NCBI GenBank assembly: GCA_030844895.1
Contig: CM061231.1
Coordinates: forward strand, 2,046,001 to 2,110,000
Direction: 5' to 3'
DNA length: 64,000 bases
DNA from: Ambrosia x helenae
Taxonomy: Eukaryota > Streptophyta > Magnoliopsida > Asterales > Asteraceae
The first letter of the stretch is position 1. Every line of letters starts with the position of its first letter. The notes below the pieces were generated by a model. The model was not told the DNA's origin. It did no database searches and was given only the letters and a program-made list of their open reading frames with translations. Below are positions 36,564-46,592 of the stretch, one piece after another. Position numbers and translations under genes: made by a program.

Positions 36564-39500
36564 ATAATTAGTGACAAACATATCCCTACTGAAGTTTCCG
36601 TCGCTAAACTAGCGACGATTTTTCGTCGCAAATACCCCATAGTGCAAAAGTTAATGTCTAAATTAAAATTTTTATGTTACACCCTATTAAGTTGGGAAAT
36701 AATAACCTGCAGGCTTATGTGACACAAGAAGATGTCCTAATGGGAACACTTACGGTTCGCGAAACAATCACTTACTCGGCTTATCTGAGGCTTCCAACGA
36801 CATTTAGTAACGAAGAAGTGAAGGACATTATCGAAGGAACCATAATGGAGATGGGCTTGGAGGATTGTAGTGACACATTGGTTGGAAACTGGCATTTGAG
36901 GGGCTTAAGTGGCGGAGAAAAGAAGCGCTTAAGCATCGCGCTTGAAACCCTTGTACGACCACGTATATTGTTTCTAGATGAGCCAACAACTGGCCTCGAT
37001 AGCGCATCCGCCTTTTTTGTGGTCCAGGCGTTAAAAAGCCTAGCTCGTGATGGTCGAACCGTGATTTCTTCCATTCATCAACCGAGTAGTGAAGTTTTTG
37101 CATTGTTTGATGACCTTTTTCTTTTGTCTGGAGGTGAAAAGGTTTATTTTGGTGAAACAAAAGATGCTGTCATGGTATGTTACAACTTACATATAATAAT
37201 AATAATAATAATAATTGTGGTCATGTTGTTTAATTACAATGGTTATCTATATGATAGAACTATTTATGCAGTTCTTTGCGGAAGCGGGGTTCCCATGCCC
37301 AACTAAGAGGAATCCGTCGGACCATTTTCTACGATGTATCAATTCGGCTTTCGATGTTGTAACGGCCACCTTGAAAGGGTCACAAAGACATTATGTACGT
37401 ATGTTTTTAGTTGCTTAGTTAATACAAAAGTAAAAATCTCAAAACTCAAAAGGGTGATGTGATGTCACAGAGTGTATGAATCCTAGAACCTGAGAAGGTA
37501 TTTAGAAACCATACATTCTATAATTAGGATTCATACACCATGGCTCACATTACAGACCAACAAAAACTGCCACATACTCAGAATGTGATGTCATACCCCC
37601 AAATGTGATGTCACATGGTGTATGAATCCTAGAACCCGAGAAAGAATCTAGGGAGATTGAAGTATCAGAATTTGTCTTTTTGCTGCGAAAGTTGACTTTA
37701 ACAGTTAAAAAGATAGAATTCAGACACTTGTATAATCTCCTTAGATTTCCTTACTCCACGAATATAAAGTGTTATCTTATATATAGATAGCGATTAGCGA
37801 CTAACCAATAAAAAAAACCTCAATTCTTGCGAAAAGGTTTGAAATCGCGATACAACTTGTTGTTTCAGGAAGAACCAAAAGGATCAGATGCGTATAAAAA
37901 ATTTTCAGTCTCCGAGATCAAAGCGACGCTAGCCGAGAAATACAAGTGGTCAAAATATGCCAAGAAAGCCGAATCGAAAATGAAACAAATCGCTGAATTT
38001 GTATGTTTTTAAAGTACTAAACATAAGTTGATCTTTTATCCATATTTTGCTAACCTAACACGAGTTTTTTTTTCTTTTTCTTTCAATGATCAAGCACGGT
38101 CCTGAAACAAGCGCGATTGCAACTAGCCATGCGGGGTGGTGGACGCAACTCACGACACTGACTCGAAGGTCGTTCGTAAACATGTCTCGAGACATTGGAT
38201 ATTATTGGCTACGGTTGATTGTTTACTCGGTCGTTTCCATATGTGTTGGTACAATCTTTTATGACGTCGGGACCGGGTACACCGCGATTCTAGCACGAGG
38301 TGCTTGTGGTGGTTTTATAACGGGTTTCATGGTCTTCATGTCGATTGGGAGCTTTCCTTCATTCATTGAAGATATGAAGGTGCATTTCACGTTGAGACTT
38401 TTGTAATGCTTTTCATATATGCTTTAAAAATGACTTTTTTTTTCTGGTCAATAATATGTTATAAAACTTTAAAAGGTGGACTCAGCGGTACCAAAAATAC
38501 TATTACAATGAATACCTATCATAAAAGAGCCAAAATTGGGTATTGGTACCAACAATGTTTGGTACAATACCGGCAAATTTTTATTACACCTTTATTCCAC
38601 TTTATCTTGCATTTGCAAGGATTTGAACCCACAGCCTTACATTTGTAAGGGGGGACACCATATCATTAGACCAAGAGGTCATGCGTTATATTAAAATTAT
38701 TTAACCTGTAAAAAATACACAAAAATATGTATAAAAATGATTTTATATATATATTAAACCTGCTGAGCTTGTTTAAAATGCATTTTTAATGGCTGACTCG
38801 CACACTCTTGCCTTCTAAAACTACTCATAAATCTACACTATTGTTTACCATAGCCTTTTGGCTTAGTAGTATTAGGTGTTTATCTCTATCAAAGTGGTGC
38901 TAATAGCACTTTAGAAGTAGATTTTAGGGGGTGTATGTGTTTGTCATTTAAAAAAACTTGAAGAACACATTTCTGGACTTCTTGAAAACGCTAGAATGCA
39001 AGCCTTTTGTTGTATAGAATGCCACTACTTTTATTTATTTTATTAATGGATTATTAACTTTTAAATTGATCAAAATTTGATAAAGTAATATGTAACATCA
39101 ACTCTTTTTTTTTTTTTTTTACAAAAGATGAAAAAAAGAAAAAAGTATACCATCTATTTTAATCAATTTAGAAGCTAATAAGTCATATCTAAAACGAAAC
39201 TAAAAAGAATTTCCATTCCGTACAAATTTTTAGATTTTAATTTATATAGAGTAATTTGATGATTTTTTTCATGTATTTTTTAGTAGTTAATGTTTTCATA
39301 TAACAAAATTAGGTTGAAAGTTTTCTCTTTTATTTAAAACTACTTTTTATCCATTTTACCACTTAAAGTTAACGTAAAAAAACATTAATCTTGTGGTAGA
39401 TATTTACAAGAGAAAAGCTCAATGGATACTACGGTGTTGCGGTGTTCATCCTATCAAATCTCCTTTCATCACTACCATTTATGCTTATGATCTCATTTGT

Positions 39501-40610
39501 TACCGGAACAATCACATGGAACATGGTCAAATTTCGACACGGATTCCTTCGATACCTTTACTATTGTCTCAACCTCTTTGCCTCGATAGCAGTGGTCGAA
39601 AGTTGCATGATGGTTGTCGCGTCGTTAGTTCCCAATTTCTTGATGGGCATTGTCACAGGAGCAGGAGTCATTGTAAGAATTCAACTTCATATATAATCTT
39701 GACACGAAATCATGTCGAAATGCTTATGATGCGTTACTAATAATGCACATTTGTTATAGGGGATCATGATGATGACCTCGGGTTTTTTTTCGTCAAATAC
39801 CCGATCTTCCAAAGCCATTTTGGCGATACCCGATATCGTACATAAACTACGGATCGTGGTCACTACAGGTAAATCTATTAGTCTTACTATTAAAGGTTTT
39901 ATTGGGGGTCATTTAACCTTTATGTCGTTGATTTGTCTCAAATCATTTAGGGATTACCAACAAATATTTTATAATAAGTATTTTTTTTTTCTAACTATCC
40001 TTTAGCAACAGATGAAAGTCAGTTTTCTAGTAATAACATTAACAAGCAAAATAAATAAGTCACAAGTAATTTTAATGCATAAAAACAATATGTATTTCTA
40101 TTTCATGTTTACCTTTGATATTAAAATTTTGTATACATTTTATAACTTTAAACAAAATAAAAAGTGTATGTAGTCAAACAACCTGGCCAGTTTTAACGTG
40201 TACCATAACACATGTATTATATGTAATGATATGATATTTTATCGGGTTTGGAAATGTAGGGAGCGTACAAGAACGATATGATAGGGTTGGTATTCGATGG
40301 CTTATCTCCAGGCGACCCAAAAATGACAGGCGCAGAAGTAATCACAAAAATGTATCGATTACCTATAAATCACTCAAAATGGTGGGATTTGTGCGCAATA
40401 TTCGCCATTCTAGTTGGGTATCGCGTCTTGTTCTTCATGGTTCTTAAGTTCAAGGAGAGAATTTCACGACTTTTCCAAACAATGTATGCGAAAAGAACAA
40501 TTTATCGTCTAAACAGGAGGCCATCATTCAAGCGATTCCCGTCTTCAAGAAGGCAATATAAACTTCGATCTCTGTCTTCACAAGAGGGCCTTGGTTCCCC
40601 AATGACTTAG
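35438..40610 (+). CDS. ABCG half-transporter (ABCG12/13/15-like), two homopolymer frameshifts
   Basis: A plasma-membrane half-size ABC transporter of the white-brown group, in the clade that exports wax and cutin precursors. Nine exons: 35438-35728, 35990-36066, 36713-37174, 37272-37394, 37869-38000, 38095-38379, 39400-39672, 39760-39868 and 40260-40610 (about 700 aa). The nucleotide-binding domain comes first: Walker A GPSGSG, Q-loop AYVTQED, signature LSGGEKKR, Walker B ILFLDEPTTGLD and switch SSIHQPSSEVF. The membrane domain follows in exons 6-9, with a C-terminal LSSQEGLGSPMT like ABCG15. Exon 1 lacks one A in Walker A (near 35701), which removes the Lys and leads to a stop. Exon 8 has one extra T (39783-39790). 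All other exons keep frame. It is either a recent pseudogene or carries sequencing errors. Confidence 0.88.
36489..36560. repeat. (TA)n microsatellite in ABCG intron 2
   Basis: About 36 TA repeats between exons 2 and 3. Confidence 0.92.
37451..37660. repeat. Direct and inverted repeats in ABCG intron 4
   Basis: 'gtgtatgaatcctagaacc' occurs at about 37471 and 37618 in direct orientation, and its inverse ('aggattcatacacc') at about 37528. Together with GTGATGTCAC motifs this looks like an eroded inverted-repeat element. Confidence 0.5.
38575..38690 (-). mobile_element. SINE-like tRNA head in ABCG intron 6
   Basis: On the minus strand, TTGGTCTAATGATATGG resembles a tRNA A box and GGTTCAAATCC is a good B box, about 45 bp apart. 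It lies in the 1-kb intron between exons 6 and 7 in antisense orientation. Confidence 0.5.
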
Positions 40611-40724
40611 CTACATAACAAATACTCTCTATAGGATTGTCGATGTATACGTTTTATTAGTCTAAATTTTTGCAAATTTACATCTCATGTAAACTTTTGG
40701 ATTTTCGATGTATGTGTTCATCTA

Positions 40725-40730
40725 AATAAA
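40725..40730 (+). terminator. Polyadenylation signal of the ABCG gene
   Basis: AATAAA about 115 bp after the stop codon. Confidence 0.5.
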
Positions 40731-40783
40731 ACTTTGCAGTTTATATAGTTTTTATTTTATTTTTATTTTTTTTAAGATGTTAA

Positions 40784-41262
40784 CTAGTATTTGCCCCGCG
40801 GGTGTTGTCCCACGAACACGTATCTAACCTTGTAAGAATAAATATGACTGCGAAAAAGGCCATCCGTGGGACCCGAACACACGAAGACGTAGTTAAAAGG
40901 TAGGCGCTCTACGAACTGAGCTAGAACGAACGGCGGTCAACACAACCAGACTAATTTTCGAGAAGGTTATGTCGAACGTGAATTTAAATTGTCTACGTCA
41001 AGCCCTGAAAGTGAATTTCTACCGCCTACGTCAAATCTTGACGTTGTACCGACACCTATATAAAAAAAGCACGTGACGAAGTCTTTATTTTAGTGAAAGA
41101 ATTAAAATACGGTGTGAACCTTAAACGTTTGAAACTAAAGGGGTCTAAATGACATTTTATAAAGCTGCTATAAATTAAAAGGGTTAAAAGTGTAATATTT
41201 TGATTTTTAGTTGTGAGGCAAATTCGACCAATGAGGCCACCGAATTTCTCGTTTAATATATA
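40784..41262 (-). mobile_element. Helitron-like element with a tRNA-Lys-like segment
   Basis: Read on the minus strand it ends with a GTGGG...CCCGC hairpin, an AT spacer and CTAG (40784-40787). Its other end carries TATATTAAACGAGAAATTC, a common plant Helitron 5' type, directly against the next Helitron end at 41263. It contains a tRNA-like stretch at 40858-40927. Confidence 0.45.
40858..40927 (-). pseudogene. tRNA-Lys(TTT)-like relic
   Basis: On the minus strand, TAGCTCAGTTCGTAGAGCGC is a near-perfect tRNA D-arm/A box, CCTTTTAAC resembles a Lys TTT anticodon loop, and GTGTTCGGGTCCCAC is a good T-arm/B box. The acceptor arms do not pair well by eye, so I call it a tRNA-derived relic or SINE head rather than a working gene. 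Confidence 0.5.
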
Positions 41263-41854
41263 CTAGTATTTTGCTAGCCGCGCGTTGCGGCGGGGCGCGG
41301 CGGATTGAACCGTACAGTACAGTAACGTACGTAGTGTAAAACATAATGCGTAAGACACACTTTGTAAATCCCAATGTGTAAAAAGATAATTACTAAAAGG
41401 TGTAAAACACAATACTTTTAACTCGGTTCGGAACAAAATTTACGTTGAAACATGGATCAACCAGAAGCGCATATAAAATAAGCATGGAAACGCATTATAT
41501 TTGACATCACTCGTTTCTCCCGCCGCGCGTTGGGGCGACACGTGGCGGGGTCAAAATGTAGACTAATTATAATTTATACCGTCTAATCAAAACGTATTAT
41601 ATGTGACCCATGTCATATGTAGGGAATGTATAATATAAAGCACGAAAAAGTAAACAAAAGTTACGTTGAAACATAGACAAACTCGAAAGTATACGAAAAA
41701 GTATACCAAATTTACATCGAAATGTAGGAGATATCGAATTTGCATCGATTCTAGACCGTGATTATGCGTTGATTATTATCGGCAATTTCAATCCGCCCAT
41801 GATATGGAAGCATTTTGGGGATATTACAAGATTTCATTATCAAGTCCAGTTCCA
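41263..41854 (-). mobile_element. Helitron-like element, 3' end at 41263
   Basis: On the minus strand the end shows hairpin GCCGC-AACGC-GCGGC, an AT spacer and CTAG (41263-41266). The body has repeated 'gtgtaaaacac' phrases and a second GC-rich patch (41520-41560). The 5' end is not resolved, so the right border is nominal. Confidence 0.4.
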
Positions 41855-42202
41855 CAAGTGGAGTGGCAGGTGGGCCTTGGTTCACTTTAAGTGACCAGGG
41901 TTCGATCCCCATCCATATCACTTTGGTTGATATATGGCAATGATGGTGAGGGCACCCCCACCAATGTGTGGAAAGCTTGATCCTGAGTTGGCCCGGTTTT
42001 TATCCGGCCGTTATTTGAGCGAGGTAACTCGTGTGGAGGCGGTATGGTTTCCGGGCGAACGGCACTCCCACTCGAACCAGCGTGAACCCGGTTCAGACAA
42101 CATAGTCTGGACGCATAGAAGGGGCTCAGCCGTAGGTCGAGTGTGATGTATCTCTGCCACACAAACTAAGAAAGTCACCGTTCATAAAAAAAAAAAAAAA
42201 AA
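41855..42202 (+). mobile_element. tRNA-derived SINE
   Basis: A-box-like TGGAGTGGCAGG and B box GGTTCGATCCC (41890-41900) start the element. A GC-rich body follows, and a poly(A) tail of about 17 lies at 42186-42202. The flanks TCAAGTCCAGTTCCACAAG and TCAAAGTCTATTTACAAAAG are probably an eroded TSD. The open frames here are incidental. Confidence 0.72.
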
Positions 42203-42383
42203 GGTCTCAAAGTCTATTTACAAAAGGCTCATCACAAAGAGAGCCCATTATCGATGAGTAGGTGGCCACTACCCAACCTTACTATATAAAGACTTGAGTA
42301 GATATTTTTTTGGGTTCCAGATCACCCATTCTATAAGCCACACACACGTGTGGAAAGAGATAGAGAGAGTCGGAGAAAGTAGG

Positions 42384-43799
42384 TGTCACACCACGCCAAT
42401 GGCGGAAACACGTGGCGCAACGCTCGAAAGCATATTAAAGTCAAGATTAACACAAATCATATTTAATTAGAAAAGATTATTTTATTAAGATGTCGAAAAT
42501 AGGTACCTTGTTACAACATTTCACAAAACCACAAACAATAAGTTTCACACATGGGGTTTTTCCATCTAAGTCCCAACCTAATGGAAACTGTTGATGAAAA
42601 CCCGACAAGTATCCGACATCCCATATTTCCGCCGCACTAGCCTCATACCTATTCAGCACTTAGTTACCAGAAAGATATGTTTAAAAAGACGTCAATACAA
42701 AAGTATTGGTGAGTTCATGGTTTTCATTTTTGCTTACTTACTTTCTTACTTACATAAAATAAGTGCACGTAACATAAATAAGGTACGACAATATAGGATT
42801 CCAATCCCAATGTCGATGGCGTTCCCATGAGCCCATAACCAAAACCCGACTACTTATTTTTTTGCCCCGCAAGTTGTTTACGTGGCAACAACAACAAATT
42901 TATAATATCGTAACACCCCTTGGTCCATCCGAGTTGACGCTAATCAACCGAGGGTGGGTCCCTATCAAAGACGGATAGTACTATACCCATATTATACGGC
43001 TACATCCCTTTGTATAAATGGTTACAGTGAACTGCGGAGACTGCACGTCCCATGTGACTTTATACCGTTACCCATGGACCCATCATATTACCTTTTCTTT
43101 CTTACTTACGAGTTACTGCACATTTTTAACAAAAATATTTTTCCCCCAAGTTTAAAAACATTAAAACATAAAATGGGCCGTGAAAATCACCTCAAGCGTG
43201 TCACGAAATCAGAAAATAGTCCTTGCCAAGTTCAATGTGATACCACCTACATGTGTCCTAATTTAATAAGGCACTAGTCTCAGAGTGCGTGTCTTACTGG
43301 CAAGTTGTCTTTCCCTAACTCCCGACACCACGTTTACATATTCGGTTTAATTAGGAATATACCCTAGTCGTAGGTCCGTTTGTGATGATTTATCCCGTTA
43401 CAAGTTTCACTTAATCTTATATTATAACCATTGATATTAATTACCAAGCTAGTTGGTTTCGTCATCGCGAACCCCGATCATTGCTCGTTTCCTTACACGT
43501 CATGATCTTTAAACATATTTATTAACATATATTTACTAACTTGTATTAATATTCCGTTTTATCTTCCGACTCGACTCACTTTTATTATATATTTATTTCC
43601 CCATAAAAATAAATATACAAAGATCTTGTCGAACGAGATCCATTTCATGTTAAGTATTTATTTTTCCCCTAAGTATACATATACTTATAATAACATACTT
43701 AACTTATTTTCTTTCTCATGAATTCTCCCATTTTACTTCCAACACTTAGGAAAGTGTTCATATATATTTTTCACCCTTTATCATCCTTGTATATATTTT
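42384..43799. mobile_element. Probable Gypsy LTR fragment
   Basis: It begins TGTCACACCACG, a frequent start for Gypsy LTRs, and continues as non-coding sequence up to the broken dioxygenase fragment. The far end is not a clean CA with a TSD, so this is a tentative call. No internal domains were seen. Confidence 0.35.
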
Positions 43800-44162
43800 T
43801 CACAAAATATATACATATTTTCTTAGTGGGATCATCGGAATAATCTTGAGTCCTTCTTGTTTAGGTAGGTTAAAGAAGTCTCTAGCGATTTGCATCATGT
43901 TGGATATTGTGGATTCGGGTACACTATGGATTTTGAGTTGGAAAAAGCCGCATTCGCGGTAGGCTAGCCCGATTTCTTCGATTATGTTAGCGCGGTTGGG
44001 ACCGAATAATTGGTCGAGGTTAATGAGAGGGATGGAGTCATGAACAATGTTTTGGAGATTGGGACATTGGGTGATGGGTCGAATGTAGTTTGAAGGGACT
44101 TGGTTGATGTTATCGATGGATACAAGGTCGCTCAGAAGTAATCTTTTAGTGATGGTTGCCAT
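43800..44162 (-). pseudogene. 2-oxoglutarate dioxygenase (DMR6-like) N-terminal fragment
   Basis: From the Met at 44162 the product starts MATITKRLLLSDLVSID and shows the N-terminal DIOX_N domain: 'DSIPLINLDQLFGPNRANII', 'IGLAYRECGFFQL' and 'ARDFFNLPKQEGLK'. This matches the DMR6/DLO group, which hydroxylates small phenolics such as salicylic acid. The catalytic double-stranded beta-helix with the iron-binding HxD...H is absent. Near 43840 one base appears to be missing, after which a neighbouring frame reads YSDDPTKK as in relatives. The sequence then passes into the repeat ending at 43799. It is a truncated, dead copy. Confidence 0.75.
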
Positions 44163-44330
44163 TGTTAATTTGTTGGTTTTAAGATAAGATGTGAGATTGC
44201 ATGTGAGGATGATGGAGGTTATATATAACGATGGAAGTAAGAGTATAATATTATTATTTTGTTGGGGTTGGAGATGATGGGAGGAGTGGGAGGAGATGAC
44301 GGTGGCGAAACGATGGGAACAAAAAGTCAA

Positions 44331-45617
44331 AACTACCCTTTTAATAAACCGTGATTGAGTTTATTAACCCTAACTATGGTTTACAGGAGTCATCATATTG
44401 TACTTCCTATACTTTCTATGTTAAGGAACTTTCTACGGTATACTTTCTCTATTATAATAAATTCAAATGATATGTGATAATAAATGCTAAAGTTTATGAA
44501 ATTAGAAATGCAAGGTGTTGTAAATTTATAAGTTGTTAAATCAAATAAAAAACATATAAGATTTTTGAAAGTACATACTTTTTTTTTTTCACTATACATT
44601 TTTAAAATAAGTTAGATAATATTTTAGTTAATATTATATATATATATATATATTGGGTTTTGAAAGAATTATTAGTTAAAAAAATAAAAGGAGAACAAGA
44701 AAAGGCATAGTTGAACCCTTAACATCAAGTCTTTCGAAGAATGGTTTAACGTTAGGACAATGGGTTTTTTTTAAGTCCATTAAATTGAAAGAGCAACTCA
44801 TCACTCTCCTCGCTGGTTAACCTACAACGGAAGCAAGTTTGTCGATGAAATCATCTGCATTCCCCATTTTGTATCCGACAACCATGATTAGAATTGATGA
44901 TTAAATCAATAATTATTTGTCTTCGTAAATCTATTATAAGGTATTCGTAAATAGTTGGGTCTGCCAAAGTTCTTTTTTCAATCCACATACCAACCAATTC
45001 TCGCCACACTTCGCCCTAATAAACAAGCTTTGTCATAGCCGCACAACCTTGCCTCTTTGAACCAAACCTGCCGCCACTTCTCCAGTCAATATTTGTTGTT
45101 TGGTGTGTGTATGGCGTGAGTAATCTTGACGTGGGTATGGTTATGTGATGTTTGGTTTACTTTTGGCCGATACCAGTTTCTTGCTTGTATTGATTTCACA
45201 AAAAAAATGAAAACTTGCTCTATTCTTTCTTAAATAAAATGAACAGGTTTTTGAACCTGAAACACAACCAACAAAAAAAGTACAACCTCACAGCAACGCG
45301 TGGATTCCTGCTAGTAAATTTAGAGGATTTATTTGATTTTTATTTCAACTAACCCATGTTCGTTGCATATTGTTTCATGCACTAAAAGTAACTCAAGAAA
45401 TCTGTTAAGCTAACATATTCACATCTCTTACAACTGTCACAATCCTATGTTTTTGGAGCATACTTATTTATTTATTTTTATCTTTTTTTTTTCTTCATAT
45501 TATGCACACTCTATATATAACAAAATATTAAATTTCCATAACAAGCATTTCTTTCTTCATCCTGTCTTTCTTTCTTTCTCTCTCTCTCTCTCTCCAAATC
45601 AAACCCTTTACACTGCC
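44331..45617. other. Intergenic region and CCCH gene leader
   Basis: AT-rich with no gene recognised. A CT-rich leader (45565-45598, with a CTCTCT run) immediately precedes the ATG at 45618, as in many plant 5' UTRs. Confidence 0.45.
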
Positions 45618-46100
45618 ATGGACACCATCGAAGCAACTCAAATGTTGATGTCAAGAATAAAAAACATAGACCCACAAAACGCTTCCAAAATCATGGGTTA
45701 CATACTAATACACGATGACCAACCTGAACACAACGTATTCCGCCTAGCTTTAAGCCTAGACACCCATCTTCTTTCAGTCATTGACGAAGTCAAATCTCTC
45801 CTCCACATTTCGTCGAACACATTGTCTGCACACTCTTCTTCCTCACCTTTTCCTTACCAAACGCCCCCAAGAATGTTATTCCCCAACAATGGTACTAATG
45901 GGTTGCAGCCTTGCGCGGATTTTGCACATGGGTTTTGTAAAAAAGGAAGTTGTTGTACCTTTTTTCATGGTGATCATATGCGTATGGGTTCTTGTTTACC
46001 ATCTGATGATTTCTTGAGGTTTAATGCAATGCAGCAACAGCAGCGGGGAGTTTCTCAACATTTCTTGTTTAACAATTGCATTGATAGGTATACTTTTGTC

Positions 46101-46139
<39 letters not shown>

Positions 46140-46537
46140 GGGTTGGGTTATTCTACAAAGGCTACAAAAAATGAGAAGGGTGAGAAGGATACAAAAAACA
46201 CAATAGATCATCAAATATGACACAGTGAGCCACGAAATATAACACAGTGCCAAAAAAATATAACACAATGCTGAAGAAAAAAGACACAATGAATTGAAAA
46301 AATGACACAACGATGATAATAAGAAAAAGACACAATGGTACATAAAAGACACAATGATATAACGTATATTCTAAAAACTACAAGCTAAAACCCCAAAAAA
46401 AACGAAGACCTAAAAACTAACGACGTAGGGTTCGATAAGACGATTCCAATGCCGCTTGAATGAGTTCGATCGGAGTCCGTTTGATACCCTTCCTACGACT
46501 TCCTATTTTTCTTTCACTGTGTATTTGATCCTAACCC

Positions 46538-46592
<55 letters not shown>

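Noticed and set aside
36455..36640. 61-aa frame with a long Tyr-Ile run
   Set aside because: It is the translation of a (TA)n microsatellite within an intron.
40858..40927. Functional tRNA-Lys gene
   Set aside because: The A and B boxes look good but the acceptor arms do not pair by eye and the copy sits inside a Helitron-like unit, so it was kept only as a relic.
43800..44330. A complete 176-aa dioxygenase starting at 44330
   Set aside because: The first 56 residues have no family similarity, the catalytic domain is missing and the end is in repeat DNA. Only the part from 44162 is recognisable, as a fragment.
45996..46352. 118-aa minus-strand frame with an Asn run, and a 60-aa Leu-run frame
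   Set aside because: Both are translations of the (TTA)n microsatellite and exon 1 of the CCCH gene read in wrong frames.
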